Source: an archaeon
GTDB taxonomy: Archaea > Hydrothermarchaeota > Hydrothermarchaeia > Hydrothermarchaeales > Hydrothermarchaeaceae
Assembly (NCBI GenBank): GCA_018830205.1
Contig: JAHJSX010000055.1
Location: forward strand, 1-8,686
Length of the DNA stretch: 8,686 bases
Direction: 5' to 3'
Shown in pieces: positions 1 through 6,503 of the stretch. A program made the translations under genes and the position numbers. The notes beneath the pieces were generated by a model. That model searched no databases. It was given only the letters and a program-made list of their open reading frames with translations, and was not told the origin of the DNA. How positions within the stretch are numbered: position 1 is the stretch's first letter; the number at the start of each line of letters is the position of its first letter.

Positions 1-1
1 A

Positions 2-580
2 TGCAGGGGTGCAACCGAGTATGGGGAAAATGGCATATACGTGACATTTGACGAGACCCCTGAGAAGCTCAAAAAAAATACTGCGGCGTTTGGCTGGGAC
101 CTGGCGGCCCTCGAAGCAGAAAAAAAGGTTATAATAATAGATGCCGCCTCTGCAAGAGCAGGGGCAGAGCTGAGGGGTGAACATTCAATTCAGGCCGGCC
201 TTGACATAAACAACACGATCTACGAGCTCCAGAAGGCGATAGAGGAGATAGGCGCAAAGCGTCTTGTTATCGACTCGCTTTCAATAATGAACCTGCATGC
301 CCAGAACGACGCGCAAATCAGGACCAGCATGCTGCGGCTTTCAACTGCCCTTTCAGCAACAAACGTTACGTCTCTTATAATAAACGACGCAAGGACGAAC
401 AAGATTGGAATACACGAGTTCCCCCCTGAAGCGTTCGTGTTTGACGGCGTGCTCACATTAAACCTTGACACAGATACCCAGGAAAGAAGGGTGGCAATAA
501 GGAAGATGAGGGGCACAAAACACGTCATCGGTTCATTCCGCTTTGATATCACAGAGTCAGGGATTTCTGTAATGCCCTAA
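2..580 (+). CDS. KaiC-like RecA-superfamily ATPase, 5' end outside the window
   Basis: This is the C-terminal 192 residues of a single-domain KaiC/RadA-type ATPase. The frame is open from base 2 and encodes a typical KaiC stretch (GATEYGENGIYVTFDETPE), so the GTG at base 41 is an internal codon, not the start. The Walker A loop must lie upstream. A Walker B strand (RLVIDSLS, about 260-283) and the family's C-terminal signature (IRKMRGTKH, about 497-523, then a 'GISV' end) are visible. No second KaiC domain follows, since the TAA stop comes straight after the first. Family members are ATPases used in archaeal signalling or assembly; the substrate cannot be read here. The paired glutamates after the 'VTF' strand of KaiC appear here as Asp-Glu. 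The stop is followed at once by a T-run that may end transcription. The family call is firm; the exact role is unknown. Confidence 0.9.
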   Translation, partial: CRGATEYGENGIYVTFDETPEKLKKNTAAFGWDLAALEAEKKVIIIDAASARAGAELRGEHSIQAGLDINNTIYELQKAIEEIGAKRLVIDSLSIMNLHAQNDAQIRTSMLRLSTALSATNVTSLIINDARTNKIGIHEFPPEAFVFDGVLTLNLDTDTQERRVAIRKMRGTKHVIGSFRFDITESGISVMP

Positions 581-599
581 ATCCCCACAACTTTTTTAT
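580..599 (+). repeat. 20-base direct repeat, left copy; also a candidate TATA box or terminator
   Basis: The sequence aatccccacaacttttttat is identical to bases 1836-1855; 579 versus 1835 and 600 versus 1856 differ, so the perfect match is exactly 20 bases. Weaker similarity extends left (gccctaaa at 574-581 versus gcccaaac at 1828-1835). The T-run at 592-597 directly follows the KaiC-like gene and could be its archaeal terminator. It is also centred about 27 bases before the ATG at 623, where a TATA box for a leaderless transcript would sit. Either role is inference. Confidence 0.85.
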
Positions 600-622
600 C
601 TCATTTTAAAGACTACTCCCTA

Positions 623-1828
623 ATGCAAAATAAAAAAGGCGAAATATTCCTGATTTCTGACTTGCATCTGGACCATAAAAATATCATTGGTTACGAAAAG
701 AGACCTTTCAAGACAAAACAAGAGATGAATAAGAAACTCATCAGTAGATGGAATAGAACAGTCAAAAAAGATGATACAGTTTATTTTCTCGGTGATCTTT
801 CATTCGGAAGAATGGGATACTGGTTAAGTAAATTGAATGGGAGAATTATCTCCATAAAAGGAAATCACGACCGTTCGAAAAAAATAAAATTCCAGGATAA
901 ATTTGAGTTAGAATACAAAGGACATAAATTATTTTTAACCCACTGGCCACAAAATAAACCAAAAGATTGGGACGGCTGGATGATTCACGGACACAGCCAC
1001 AGTAGACGGCCTTTTTTTAATCCCAAGAGGAAATCCGTCAACGTAAGTGTTGAAGTAACCGATTATGCCCCAGTACCAATTGGCCTGATAATCGATTTTA
1101 TCAGAAACAAAAAGAAACCAATTAATAAGATAAGGAGCAGGGAATTAAGATCATTGTATAGACCGGAAAGACCAGAAGGGTTCAATGACAAAATGCTTCG
1201 GGTTTTCAGTCATCTACCGAAATTTACTCCTGTGTTGCTATTTTTCTTCTTTATTATCTTCTTAAATGCTATAGGGATTTTGTTCAATGACTTCGGGGAT
1301 TTCCTGATAATTGCAACTATTGCTTTTTCTTACATAGGAGGGACCATGCTACATGAGTTCGGCCATAAAGTGTTTTGCGATATTGCTGGAGTTAGAGTAA
1401 TCAAAGCAGAATTTTTTAGTTGGAGTGGGGTATCCCCTTGGGGTGATTTGGTAGACGGATTTGTAATACACGAAAGACCGAAAAACCTCACCCAATCTTT
1501 TTTCATTACAATAGGGCCAATGATTACAACGGGGGCAGTGCTATTATTAGTTGCAGTAATCTACATTTTTAATCCATCGTATTTCTATTCAGTAGACTTT
1601 GTTTGGTACATAACCTTTGGACTTTTTCTTGCCATGTTTCCCAGCACTCCTGATATAGATTGCTTGCAAGACGAGGTCAAACGAGGATATAAAAAGAGTA
1701 GGAAGAATATTATTACTAAGTTATTTCTTCCCCCGTTAATTCACGGACTGAAATTATTTTCCCATATTGAAGTACAATTTGTTTCTTTTGTTTCTTTGGC
1801 CTTACTCTATAAAGAAATTGTTTATTAG
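623..1828 (+). CDS. Metallophosphoesterase fused to an M50-like membrane metalloprotease domain
   Basis: This 401-residue protein has two parts. Residues 1-160 are a calcineurin-like phosphoesterase, closest by eye to the COG4186 type. Metal-binding motifs are SDLH (D13, H15), GDLS (D58), GNHD (N81, H82), THW (H107) and HGH (H122, H124), so the full two-metal site appears intact. A basic linker (161-200) leads to a membrane part with about five hydrophobic segments (roughly 202-222, 226-247, 290-316, 324-341, 365-399). It holds HEFGH at 244-248, an M50-like zinc motif, a GPM turn at 298-300, and PDID at 343-346 as a possible third zinc ligand. Substrates are unknown. The gene is AT-rich (21 of 60 G/C at 661-720, against 32 of 60 at 2221-2280) and lies between direct repeats, which suggests acquisition. 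No Shine-Dalgarno site precedes the ATG; a T-rich element 27 bases upstream fits leaderless transcription. Phosphoesterase call strong, protease call moderate. Confidence 0.85.
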   Translation: MQNKKGEIFLISDLHLDHKNIIGYEKRPFKTKQEMNKKLISRWNRTVKKDDTVYFLGDLSFGRMGYWLSKLNGRIISIKGNHDRSKKIKFQDKFELEYKGHKLFLTHWPQNKPKDWDGWMIHGHSHSRRPFFNPKRKSVNVSVEVTDYAPVPIGLIIDFIRNKKKPINKIRSRELRSLYRPERPEGFNDKMLRVFSHLPKFTPVLLFFFFIIFLNAIGILFNDFGDFLIIATIAFSYIGGTMLHEFGHKVFCDIAGVRVIKAEFFSWSGVSPWGDLVDGFVIHERPKNLTQSFFITIGPMITTGAVLLLVAVIYIFNPSYFYSVDFVWYITFGLFLAMFPSTPDIDCLQDEVKRGYKKSRKNIITKLFLPPLIHGLKLFSHIEVQFVSFVSLALLYKEIVY

Positions 1829-1835
1829 CCCAAAC

Positions 1836-1855
1836 AATCCCCACAACTTTTTTAT
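1836..1855 (+). repeat. 20-base direct repeat, right copy; possible terminator
   Basis: This is the second exact copy of the 20-base repeat at 580-599, eight bases after the stop of the phosphoesterase-protease gene. Its T-run (1848-1853) could end that transcript. Only 40 bases separate it from the 3' end of the convergent DUF1786 gene and no credible gene starts after it, so a promoter role is unlikely for this copy. The two copies bracket the AT-rich gene almost exactly. Confidence 0.85.
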
Positions 1856-1895
1856 TATTCAGTTATGTAGTTCGTGTGGGACTGTTGATGGCTAG

Positions 1896-2933
1896 CTAAC
1901 GATGCCTTAGAATCATACTCACAATTCCAGCAGGCCCTGCCATCATTACATCGCCGAAGGGGTTCGCATATTCGATTTTAAACTTCGAATCTTTTAAGAG
2001 CGCCCTTTTTGGTCCCGTCACGAGAATCCTATTTATGTCTACCCCTTCTCCCACATAGCACCCGTGCCCGCCCCCCTCGAATATTTCCTCGTTTGCAAGA
2101 TCGCCTTTTATGAATTTCTCTAAAAGTCTGTCAAACATTTCTGCTTCGAGGATATTGGTGTGGTGCTCAAAAAGGCCAAGCACGGCGTCACCCTTCCCAA
2201 CTATCGCGGCCATCGTGTGCCCGTTCCCGACGTCAACACAAAGAACCGGCCGCTCCTTTATATCAAAAACGGCACCAGCAACCGCTGCGATTTTTGTATC
2301 GACCACACACGCACTGCCTGCATGAACCTCTTGAATGGTCCTCAGGGCGCCGTTCATCCTGGCATAGACCTCAGGCGGCTCCTCATACATGAAGTCAGCG
2401 AGTGTTGCACCCCTCTTGAGCGTCTCTTTGATCTTCTCGAACCGAAAAACCCTGTCAGATTTTCCTTTTTCATGCCCGTGGTCCTGGACGGCAATGCCAA
2501 TTGCGTCAAAGGCGAACTCCTCTTCCACGTTTTTCAGGACATCTTTTATTAAATTAAAGTCAACATCCTGCGTCTCAATTCTCTGGCAGTTCGTGTCGCA
2601 TGAGGCCTGCACAATCTCAATTCCCTCCTCTTTTACTTCTTCCGGGTCGTCCCTTATAGTCATCGCGGCCCTCGGCGTCGCGCTCACGCGGTCCCCCTTT
2701 GCAATCCGCTCAAGGATTGCCCGTGAAAAAGGCCCCCCGCCCATGGTCTCGCCGTAGAGGAAGATGTCCCCGCTCCCTTCTCGCACCTTTTTTGCCAGGA
2801 CCTGCGTCTGCGAGGGGAGCACCATCTTTATGTTGTTGTCAGGGATACGCCCTTCCTCATAAACGAGAATATCCTGCGTACCTACACCAACATCTATCGC
2901 CAGAATCCTTTTGCCACCAGACGAAAGAGACAT
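1896..2933 (-). CDS. DUF1786 family protein with actin-like ATPase fold
   Basis: This protein of 345 residues matches DUF1786, a family named in databases as a putative pyruvate formate-lyase activating enzyme but with an actin/Hsp70-type nucleotide fold and no radical SAM motif. Visible elements are the first phosphate motif DVGVGTQD (14-21), a GETMGGGPFS segment (61-70), the second phosphate motif DVGNGH (234-239) and an adenosine-site-like VTGPKR (305-310). A CX3C pair (C112, C116) is present. An upstream in-frame ATG at 2951 would add six residues, but it lies only about 8 bases past the likely TATA box. The ATG at 2933 is about 26 bases from that box, as expected for a leaderless message. 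The gene diverges from the membrane protein at 2980. ATP binding is inferred from the fold; the biological role is unknown. Confidence 0.85.
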   Translation of the reverse strand: MSLSSGGKRILAIDVGVGTQDILVYEEGRIPDNNIKMVLPSQTQVLAKKVREGSGDIFLYGETMGGGPFSRAILERIAKGDRVSATPRAAMTIRDDPEEVKEEGIEIVQASCDTNCQRIETQDVDFNLIKDVLKNVEEEFAFDAIGIAVQDHGHEKGKSDRVFRFEKIKETLKRGATLADFMYEEPPEVYARMNGALRTIQEVHAGSACVVDTKIAAVAGAVFDIKERPVLCVDVGNGHTMAAIVGKGDAVLGLFEHHTNILEAEMFDRLLEKFIKGDLANEEIFEGGGHGCYVGEGVDINRILVTGPKRALLKDSKFKIEYANPFGDVMMAGPAGIVSMILRHR

Positions 2934-2950
2934 ATAACCACCATTAACCA

Positions 2951-2965
2951 CTTTTTAAATAAAAG
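2951..2965. promoter_or_regulatory. Shared divergent TATA-like element
   Basis: The 15-base element ctttttaaataaaag has complementary arms CTTTT and AAAAG around TAAAT, so it resembles a TATA box on both strands. On the minus strand it lies about 26 bases before the ATG at 2933. On the plus strand it lies about 24 bases before the ATG at 2980. An alternative plus-strand box, catataac at 2931-2938, would instead give a short leader containing GGAG at 2970-2973. Promoter function is inferred from spacing and composition only. Confidence 0.5.
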
Positions 2966-2979
2966 TTCCGGAGATAGAC

Positions 2980-4827
2980 ATGGGAATAAGGACACTCTTG
3001 GTGCCATTTGCATATTTGGCGGCGTTTATGCTAAAAAAGCTAAAGGTATCCATATACGCCATCGTTACGTTCTCGTTCCTTTTGGTTTTTGCAACAATTG
3101 GCGCATTTTATCTGATATTCGAAGCTACGTTTAACTCAGGACTGTATACGGCGGCAATGGCCGCAGGAATCTTTTTGACAGGCCTTGCGGACGAGGTCAT
3201 AAGGGAGCTTGAAAGAACAAAAAAACAGCCCGCCTTCCCTCTCATGCTCGCGCGGCACTCTGATGTGCTTTTGGTCTTTGGGATACTTTACATCTCCACG
3301 TTGCAGCCTTACGGCGTCATCCCGGCGCTCACAGGCGTGGGCGAAGGCGTTTACGGCGCAATCGGCATCCTGTTTCTTATTGGCGTCTTGGCGGCGGATT
3401 TTGTTGCAAAAAGAATCGAAAAACGAGACAAGGGCATCGAGACGCGGGCAGAGAGGATGTTTATGCTAACAGGATTCATTTTAATCGGCTTTTACTTCGA
3501 CGAATTCGTTCTTGCGCTTTTTGCAGGCATCACTTTTATCATCTTCTATTTGTATGCATGGGTAATATTGAAGAAATTCGACTTTTTCAAATTCGGAGAA
3601 GCGCTTTACGGCGGACTTTCAAAGGGGTGGCGGCGCATTTCGGCGCGCGGTTTGCCGAACATTAAAAAACCGAAAATCCTCACCGGTGGCGAGGATGCAG
3701 GCGGTGAAGATTTCCAGGAGTACGGCGCCGAGGAAGACTCCGGGTCTGGCTACAGTTTCACAACTGTCGTAAACGACAGGCGTTCGGAGCCCGTCTCAAA
3801 CGCCAAAATCACGCTGAACAACATCGAGACAGGAGACACGTACACAGGCTACACAGACCCATCGGGCAGGGCAAGCTTTACTGGCACCTCGGAGGGCCAA
3901 TACGACATCGCACTCGAGTGCGAGGGATTCAAAGGCACAAAGTACGAGCGTTACATCAGCATGGACTCAGGAGAGGTGTTCGTGCTCAAGCGCCCGTTTA
4001 CGGACCTCTCCATCGTAGTAACCGACAAAATCAAGACAACCCCTGTGCCAAGCGCAAGGGTCAGGGTAAAACTCCCCGGGCCAGAAGGGCCAGAACTTAG
4101 AAAAAACGCAGACAACCTGGGTGTTGCATATTTCGACGAGCTTGACGTCGGCGTTTGCGATATCAGTGTCGTGGCGCCGGGCTACAACGACTGGAAGCGT
4201 GAAATCAACCTCGAGGTGGAGAACGTGATATCGGTCATGCTTGAGAAGGGGAGCCTAAAGGCACAAGAGGAACCCGTCAAAGAAGAAGAAACGCCAGTGG
4301 AAAAAGAAGAAAAAACAGAACCAGAGAAGCCCGAAGAAAAACCTGAAACAATCAAAGAAGAAGGACCAAAAGAAGCAAGCCTGCGGGACACACTAAGCGA
4401 ATCAGCACTCTTTGAATATTACAATGTCGATGACGTACGCCCGCTCGTCTCAAGGATGGTAACGGAGTACAAAAGCAATGACATAGACATATACCTTGTA
4501 TCAATTCCAGAGCGTGCAGAAGAGTATGCAGACCTGGGCATCAAAATCGTTGACGTGCCGGAAGTGCCAGACAAGTTCAAGGAGGTCCTCGAGGGAATGC
4601 CGGCAGGCAGTGTTTTGATTTTCGAGCCCGTCTCAAACCTCATAATCACAGGGGGCTTTGACGCGGCTTTCACATTTGTAAAAAAGACGCTTGCCTACAT
4701 GAAGGCCGAAGGCCTCACTCTCGTGTGCTTTGTAAACCCGCGGGCCCACGAAGGGGCGGAAATGGCAAAACTGCGGAAGATTTTGAAGAGCGTTACGATT
4801 GATGGAACTAAGCTCTATAATAGATAG
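2980..4827 (+). CDS. Membrane protein with two carboxypeptidase-regulatory-like domains and a DUF835-like C-terminus
   Basis: This is a 615-residue protein of unknown function. Residues 1-197 are hydrophobic, with about six or seven membrane segments (clear ones near 23-49, 54-70, 94-114, 124-143, 160-197). Two beta-sandwich domains like the carboxypeptidase regulatory domain follow, at about 258-337 (GYTDPSGRASF, then GQYDIALECEGF) and 341-421 (NADNLGVAYF, then GVCDISVVAPGY). Residues 424-467 form a low-complexity Glu/Lys/Pro linker. Residues 475-609 resemble DUF835, an archaeal domain often found in signalling proteins (VLIFEPVSNLIITGGF, and CFVNPRAH). Positive charges after the last helix (about 198-232) suggest that the soluble part faces the cytoplasm. 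GGAG at 2970-2973 lies six bases before the ATG. The gene converges with queD, 21 bases away. The domain order is clear; the membrane topology and sensing role are inference. Confidence 0.85.
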   Translation: MGIRTLLVPFAYLAAFMLKKLKVSIYAIVTFSFLLVFATIGAFYLIFEATFNSGLYTAAMAAGIFLTGLADEVIRELERTKKQPAFPLMLARHSDVLLVFGILYISTLQPYGVIPALTGVGEGVYGAIGILFLIGVLAADFVAKRIEKRDKGIETRAERMFMLTGFILIGFYFDEFVLALFAGITFIIFYLYAWVILKKFDFFKFGEALYGGLSKGWRRISARGLPNIKKPKILTGGEDAGGEDFQEYGAEEDSGSGYSFTTVVNDRRSEPVSNAKITLNNIETGDTYTGYTDPSGRASFTGTSEGQYDIALECEGFKGTKYERYISMDSGEVFVLKRPFTDLSIVVTDKIKTTPVPSARVRVKLPGPEGPELRKNADNLGVAYFDELDVGVCDISVVAPGYNDWKREINLEVENVISVMLEKGSLKAQEEPVKEEETPVEKEEKTEPEKPEEKPETIKEEGPKEASLRDTLSESALFEYYNVDDVRPLVSRMVTEYKSNDIDIYLVSIPERAEEYADLGIKIVDVPEVPDKFKEVLEGMPAGSVLIFEPVSNLIITGGFDAAFTFVKKTLAYMKAEGLTLVCFVNPRAHEGAEMAKLRKILKSVTIDGTKLYNR

Positions 4828-4848
4828 GAACGTTTCGATAGAAAGCCC

Positions 4849-5178
4849 TTACATCTCAACCCACTTGTTCTTCCCTTCCCACACCCTCAGCGTAAACGGC
4901 ATGTCGATTTTCTTTTCAAGCTTCTCTCTGATGTTCTCTGTCAGATTTTCGCAGGTCGGTATATCGATGATGTCGTTTAGGGTCTTGTGGTCGTAGCCTT
5001 CGAGCACTTCGCCCAGTATCTTTTTGAGCTCCATGAAATCCATTACCATGTCGCCCTTGCCCTTCTCGCCCTCAAGCGTAAGCTCAACAGTGTAGGTGTG
5101 GCCGTGCATCTCGTTGCAGGTCTGGTGGTGCGGGATGCAGTGGGCGCTGTCAATATGGGCCCTTATACCGATTTTCAT
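4849..5178 (-). CDS. queD: 6-carboxytetrahydropterin synthase QueD (PTPS family)
   Basis: QueD converts dihydroneopterin triphosphate to 6-carboxy-5,6,7,8-tetrahydropterin, the first dedicated step after GTP cyclohydrolase on the way to preQ0. Zinc ligands are H13, H25 and H27 (SAH, and the HGH motif), with the catalytic cysteine C21 just before HGH. D63-H64 (YDHKTLND), PTCENL with E77, and WEG with E101 complete the PTPS signature. At 109 residues it has normal length for a QueD. I chose the ATG at 5178 because it overlaps the queE stop as ATGA and has GGGGTG shortly upstream; a GTG at 5190 would add four residues. It is the last gene of the small-membrane-gene/queE/queD unit. The paralogous eukaryote-like PTPS or PTPS-III activities are less likely beside queE. 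Confidence 0.93.
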   Translation of the reverse strand: MKIGIRAHIDSAHCIPHHQTCNEMHGHTYTVELTLEGEKGKGDMVMDFMELKKILGEVLEGYDHKTLNDIIDIPTCENLTENIREKLEKKIDMPFTLRVWEGKNKWVEM

Positions 5179-5903
5179 AAGGCACCCCACATGATGTGGC
5201 TCTGGGGCATAATCCTTGTTTCCTTAATGTCCTGAAGCGTTTTTTGAATTTCCATCATTTTCTCAACCGTTGGCGGCCGCACGTCCCTTCCATCAACAGG
5301 CGTGACAGGCTGCAGTACTATCATTGAGATGTAATCCTTTATTTTGTTTACGCCTTCAAGCAAGTTCTGCATGTCGAAGCCGTCTAAAACGACAATCTTG
5401 CAGAAACAGTCCCGCTCATCAGTGTTTTTTAAAATCTTGAAGCACTCGACCATGTCGTCAAAATATTCATCATAATTATCAAGATTGAACCCGGCCTTTA
5501 GCTTGAAATCCCCCGCGACATATTTGAACATGTCCGCAACCTCTTTTGCGCGCTCAGGAAGCGACATGTTGGATTCAAGATAAAGCGGAACACCGGGGCT
5601 AAAACCCTGGATGAAGTTTGTGTAAAGTAAGGGCTCCCCTCCCGTCAATGACACGGAGTGGAGGCCCTCATATTTCCTGACAATCTCTGAAACACCGTCC
5701 CCTCTAAGGGGGTTGTCTATTTTTTTAAAGTTCTGCGTGCCGCAGCCCTGCTCCACCTTGCATTGCTCTGTTCTATCAACCGGCGTGTCGCAGTAAACAC
5801 AATCGAGGTTGCAGCCAGCAAACCGCACGAAGGCCTGCCGGACGCCCGTGTAGGGGCCTTCTCCCTGCACAGAGCAGAATATCTCGCGAATTGGTGCTTT
5901 CAT
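5175..5903 (-). CDS. queE: 7-carboxy-7-deazaguanine synthase QueE (radical SAM)
   Basis: QueE rearranges the QueD product to 7-carboxy-7-deazaguanine with S-adenosylmethionine and a [4Fe-4S] cluster. The cluster motif is CX3CX2C at C31, C35 and C38 (CNLDCVYC), preceded by the QueE substrate region CSVQGEGPYTGVRQAF (residues 10-25). The SAM-binding GGEP is at 88-91. The sequence ends in PQSHIMWGAL, in the position of the conserved C-terminal PQ-H element. The length of 242 residues is normal. The ATG at 5903 is preferred over an in-frame GTG at 5915 because it forms an ATGA overlap with the upstream gene and has GGTGG nine bases before it. It also overlaps queD by ATGA. Its need for a cluster links it to the nifS-nifU genes nearby. 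Confidence 0.95.
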   Translation of the reverse strand: MKAPIREIFCSVQGEGPYTGVRQAFVRFAGCNLDCVYCDTPVDRTEQCKVEQGCGTQNFKKIDNPLRGDGVSEIVRKYEGLHSVSLTGGEPLLYTNFIQGFSPGVPLYLESNMSLPERAKEVADMFKYVAGDFKLKAGFNLDNYDEYFDDMVECFKILKNTDERDCFCKIVVLDGFDMQNLLEGVNKIKDYISMIVLQPVTPVDGRDVRPPTVEKMMEIQKTLQDIKETRIMPQSHIMWGAL

Positions 5904-6154
5904 TTTTCTTTCCACCTTCCATAGAGATAGCCAAGTATAGCACCTATAACAATACCGATTGTTGGAAAAGCGAAGAAAAACATATATGAACGAAATCCAA
6001 GCATAAATGCAATTAAGGTAGGAATAAACAATAAACCCCCAATATAAACCCCGTGACGATTATAAAAAAGTGGTTCGAACTCACTAAATGCAAGAATGTA
6101 TCCTGAAATTGCCCAAAAAAAACCTAATATCGCCCCTTTCTTCCACGCCTTCAT
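5900..6154 (-). CDS. Small three-helix membrane protein, first gene of the queE-queD unit
   Basis: I do not recognise a family. Read from the ATG at 6154 it has 84 residues: a short basic start (MKAWKKG), three hydrophobic segments (about 7-23, 36-53, 57-78) and a basic end (GRWKEK). No catalytic motif is visible. An in-frame ATG at 6232 would add 26 residues rich in Cys, Arg and Lys. Each start has a possible TATA box: tttata at 6196-6191 for the shorter form, tttttata at 6268-6261 for the longer one. I favour the shorter form because basic residues leading straight into a helix are typical of small membrane proteins. The gene is AT-rich (22 of 60 G/C at 6001-6060). It overlaps queE by ATGA, so it is probably co-translated. 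It is too small to resemble known queuosine-precursor transporters. Confidence 0.7.
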   Translation of the reverse strand: MKAWKKGAILGFFWAISGYILAFSEFEPLFYNRHGVYIGGLLFIPTLIAFMLGFRSYMFFFAFPTIGIVIGAILGYLYGRWKEK

Positions 6155-6210
6155 TTTTCCAACTCGATTTTGTATTCGGCGGCACCGCTCTATAAATTTT
6201 GGGGTGCAGT

Positions 6211-6220
6211 AAATCTTATA
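6211..6220 (+). promoter_or_regulatory. vapB: Candidate TATA region of vapBC
   Basis: The AT-rich aaatcttata is centred near 6216, about 38 bases before the vapB ATG. A start of transcription near 6242 would leave a leader of about 13 bases and would put the palindrome at 6226-6242 between the TATA box and the start site. This rests on spacing and composition alone. Confidence 0.35.
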
Positions 6221-6225
6221 CATGT

Positions 6226-6261
6226 TACCCATCTAGTGGGTATATGTGGTATAGATGGGTA
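6226..6261. promoter_or_regulatory. Candidate VapB operator: palindrome plus a third half-site
   Basis: TACCCA (6226-6231) and TGGGTA (6237-6242) form a perfect inverted repeat around a 5-base spacer. TGGGTA recurs at 6256-6261, overlapping the vapB start codon. AbrB-type antitoxins usually bind symmetrical sites at their own promoters, so this is a reasonable autoregulatory operator. It also lies between the divergent small membrane gene and vapB, so it could affect both directions. Confidence 0.5.
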
Positions 6262-6503
6262 TAAAAACAAAAGTTGATCACAGGGGCAGGATAACGATAC
6301 CCTCTGAAATTCGGAACCTTATGGGCATAAAGCCCGAGCAGGAAGTGATAGTGGAGCAAAAAGATGACGAGATGGTCATAACAAGGCCTATAGAGCCGGA
6401 GGAGTTCATTGAGGGGGCCAGAGGGCTCCAGAAGGCAATCAAGGCGTCCAAGACAAAGAAGGAAGACCCGCTAAAAGTCAAGGAAATCTGGGGATCAGCA
6501 TGA
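6255..6503 (+). CDS. vapB: VapB-type antitoxin with AbrB/SpoVT fold
   Basis: This 82-residue protein starts with a swapped-hairpin AbrB DNA-binding domain at about residues 3-46, marked by VDHRGRITIPSEIR, then GIKPEQEVIVEQKDDEMVI. The charged C-terminal half (47-82) would bind and block the toxin. The ATG at 6255 is the only reasonable start because an in-frame TAG sits at 6252. The stop overlaps vapC as ATGA, the usual coupled order of antitoxin before toxin. The protein probably represses its own promoter through the TGGGTA sites upstream. Confidence 0.9.
   Translation: MGIKTKVDHRGRITIPSEIRNLMGIKPEQEVIVEQKDDEMVITRPIEPEEFIEGARGLQKAIKASKTKKEDPLKVKEIWGSA

Noticed and set aside
220..552. Open frame of 110 codons on the minus strand
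   Set aside because: It is antisense to the KaiC-like gene with its recognisable Walker B and C-terminal motifs.
41..580. KaiC-like gene starting at the GTG at base 41
   Set aside because: The frame is open to base 2 and encodes conserved KaiC residues before the GTG, so the gene starts outside the window.
580..1855. Insertion sequence or integron cassette
   Set aside because: No transposase, integrase or terminal inverted repeats are visible, so only the direct repeats are reported.
1888..1899. ATG just after the right repeat copy as a gene start
   Set aside because: The frame ends after three codons (ATG GCT AGC TAA), so nothing is encoded.
2160..2552. Open frame of 130 codons on the plus strand
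   Set aside because: It lies inside the DUF1786 gene on the opposite strand, has no family motif, and the minus-strand protein is clearly the real one.
4828..4848. Terminator between the convergent 615-residue gene and queD
   Set aside because: The 21 bases have no T-run on either strand and no hairpin that I could see.
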